Notes under the pieces: generated by a model
Databases searched by the model: none
Seen by the model: only the letters and a program-made list of their open reading frames with translations
Told to the model about the DNA's origin: nothing
Position numbers and translations under genes: made by a program
In this document: positions 39,912 to 40,674 of the stretch, in pieces
Numbering within the stretch: position 1 is the first letter of the stretch
Layout: every line of letters starts with the position of its first letter
Source of the DNA: Flavobacteriaceae bacterium
GTDB lineage: Bacteria; Bacteroidota; Bacteroidia; Flavobacteriales; Flavobacteriaceae
Direction: 5' to 3'
DNA: 40,674 nucleotides
Assembly (NCBI GenBank): GCA_009827225.1
Contig: WUAI01000030.1
Coordinates: 1 to 40,674 of the forward strand

Positions 39912-40323
39912 TAGTACAATAGAAGATTATCAGCTTATCGAAATTCCTAAGATCGTCGCCGACGATGGCCGTGGGAATCTGTCGGTAATTGAAAAGGACA
40001 TTATTCCTTACGAAATCAAAAGGGTGTACTATTTGTATGACGTTCCGAGTGATTCGATACGCGGCGGACATGCTCATAAGGAACTCAAACAATTCCTGAT
40101 CGCCTTGAGCGGAAGTTTCGATGTGGTCCTGGATGACGGTAAAGAGCGCATAGTGATCACCCTGAACAGACCGTATAAAGGACTTCTCATTCCCAACGGG
40201 CTCTGGAGGGAACTGGAGAATTTTTCGGCCGGTGCTGTATGCCTTTCATTGGTAAGCGAAACCTACGATGAAGCCGATTACATTCGGGACTACCAAGATT
40301 ATCTAGCCTTTAAACGAGCTTAA
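39904..40323 (+). CDS. WxcM/FdtA-type dTDP-sugar 3,4-ketoisomerase
   Basis: The 139-residue single-domain cupin matches FdtA/QdtA. It begins EIPKIVADDGRGNLSVIEKD and continues RVYYLYDVPSDSIRGGHAHKELKQ, where His56 and His58 in GGHAHK correspond to the catalytic pair. FLIALSGSFDVVLDDGKE forms the next strands, and the family end is DYLAF. These enzymes convert dTDP-4-keto-6-deoxyglucose to the 3-keto isomer, the substrate of an FdtB/QdtB aminotransferase such as the one at 34397-35500. The 3' end overlaps the convergent gene by 21 bases. The dTDP-glucose enzymes (RmlA, RmlB) are not in the window. Confidence 0.93.
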   Translation: MSSSTIEDYQLIEIPKIVADDGRGNLSVIEKDIIPYEIKRVYYLYDVPSDSIRGGHAHKELKQFLIALSGSFDVVLDDGKERIVITLNRPYKGLLIPNGLWRELENFSAGAVCLSLVSETYDEADYIRDYQDYLAFKRA

Positions 40324-40674
40324 GCGAATTCCAAATTTCATCAAGATCAATTGAATTCCTTTCAGGATCTGATACACAATTACCGGTGATTTTAGAAAGA
40401 AGCGTTGTTTTCCGCTTAAACTTCGGGGATCGATCTTTCCGCTAAGTTCCCGGAATATCTTTCGATCTCCTTGAACCTTGGCCAGCATGGCAATGGAATA
40501 TCGGTTGAGGTCCAGGTACCTTTTTAACCTAGGATGGTCGGCTTCCAACGACTCGTATTTTTCGAAGGTGGCCTTTTCTGAAATTTTTAGGGAAGTTCGA
40601 GAAAGGCTATCTGCCAGGACTCTATATCGCACGCAAACCTTAGGACTGAACACCACCGGATATTTCAGTCCGAT
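40303..40674 (-). CDS. C-terminal part of a glycosyltransferase, probably GT2 (partial)
   Basis: The frame is open to the window edge. The residues seen are YPVVFSPKVCVRYRV, then a polar helical tail with LEADHPRLKRYLDLNRYS and LSGKQRFFLKSP, ending KFGIRLSSFKG. This looks like the C-terminal tail of family 2 glycosyltransferases from Bacteroidota glycan loci. The catalytic DxD lies outside the window. The TAG stop is at 40305-40303, inside the end of the ketoisomerase gene. Family assignment is moderate because only about 120 residues are visible. Confidence 0.65.
   Translation of the reverse strand: MGLKYPVVFSPKVCVRYRVLADSLSRTSLKISEKATFEKYESLEADHPRLKRYLDLNRYSIAMLAKVQGDRKIFRELSGKIDPRSLSGKQRFFLKSPVIVYQILKGIQLILMKFGIRLSSFKG

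Noticed and set aside
1-40674. Insertion sequences, prophage or integrative element
   Set aside because: No transposase, integrase, tRNA attachment duplication or long terminal inverted repeat was found on either strand.

Overview
The window comes from a member of the Bacteroidota, most likely a marine Flavobacteriaceae. The support is direct. C-terminal type IX secretion (T9SS) sorting domains occur at both ends of the secreted repertoire. Promoters follow the TTTG-N19-TAnnTTTG pattern. A tmRNA encodes the tag GDNNYALAA. There is also a bTHX ribosomal protein, a DUF1800/DUF1501 pair, and many small palindromic intergenic repeats of flavobacterial style. No transposase, integrase, phage gene or CRISPR array was seen.

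Layout: (1) 1-310 holds the tail of a T9SS cargo gene, a bidirectional terminator and the small ribosomal protein bTHX. (2) 374-6828 is a complete seven-gene trp operon on the minus strand (trpE-G-D-C-F-B-A). It is preceded by a canonical promoter, a 20-residue leader peptide with three consecutive Trp codons, and an attenuator hairpin. (3) 6890-9439 is the DUF1800/DUF1501 export-related pair. (4) 9492-15820 is a set of small units: MarR regulator plus YceI, a thioredoxin-like lipoprotein plus a peroxiredoxin-like protein, a T9SS leucine-rich-repeat protein, two rhodaneses and one unknown gene. (5) 16045-19776 encodes a remarkable exported protein. MORN-type repeats at both ends and a LysM domain flank about 800 residues of uninterrupted Ala/Lys/Glu/Leu helix built from strict five-residue repeats. 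(6) 19777-20684 contains the tmRNA, its terminator, hairpin-forming repeats and back-to-back promoter boxes. (7) 20685-22409 encodes a saccharopine/alanine-dehydrogenase-like oxidoreductase and a CBS-pair protein. (8) 22447-25483 on the minus strand is an apparent autoregulated membrane operon: membrane protein, winged-helix regulator, small membrane protein, CreD, VanZ-like. The same operator-like palindrome stands before two of its genes. (9) 25484-26964 has an orphan promoter/operator/terminator region, a DUF1801 gene, kdsA and the divergent promoters of kdsA and typA. (10) 27021-40674 is typA followed by a cell-surface glycan locus.

The glycan locus begins with a small membrane protein, a methyltransferase with a kinase-like N-terminus, and two tandem membrane-anchored alkaline-phosphatase/sulfatase-superfamily proteins. 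It continues with a FemAB/GNAT-type transferase (apparent ATT start), a DegT-type sugar aminotransferase, a Wzx-type flippase, a phytanoyl-CoA-dioxygenase-like protein, three glycosyltransferases (one partial, at the window end) and a WxcM/FdtA-type ketoisomerase. The ketoisomerase and aminotransferase suggest a dTDP-3-amino-3,6-dideoxyhexose. The flippase exports the lipid-linked glycan, and the sulfatase-fold proteins probably decorate it outside the inner membrane. KdsA next door makes the Kdo precursor for the lipopolysaccharide core.

The best candidates for undescribed biology are the giant pentad-repeat LysM/MORN protein, the small-protein/methyltransferase/double-transferase module at 28890-33471, the twin operator of the CreD operon, and the structured repeat leader upstream of tmRNA.
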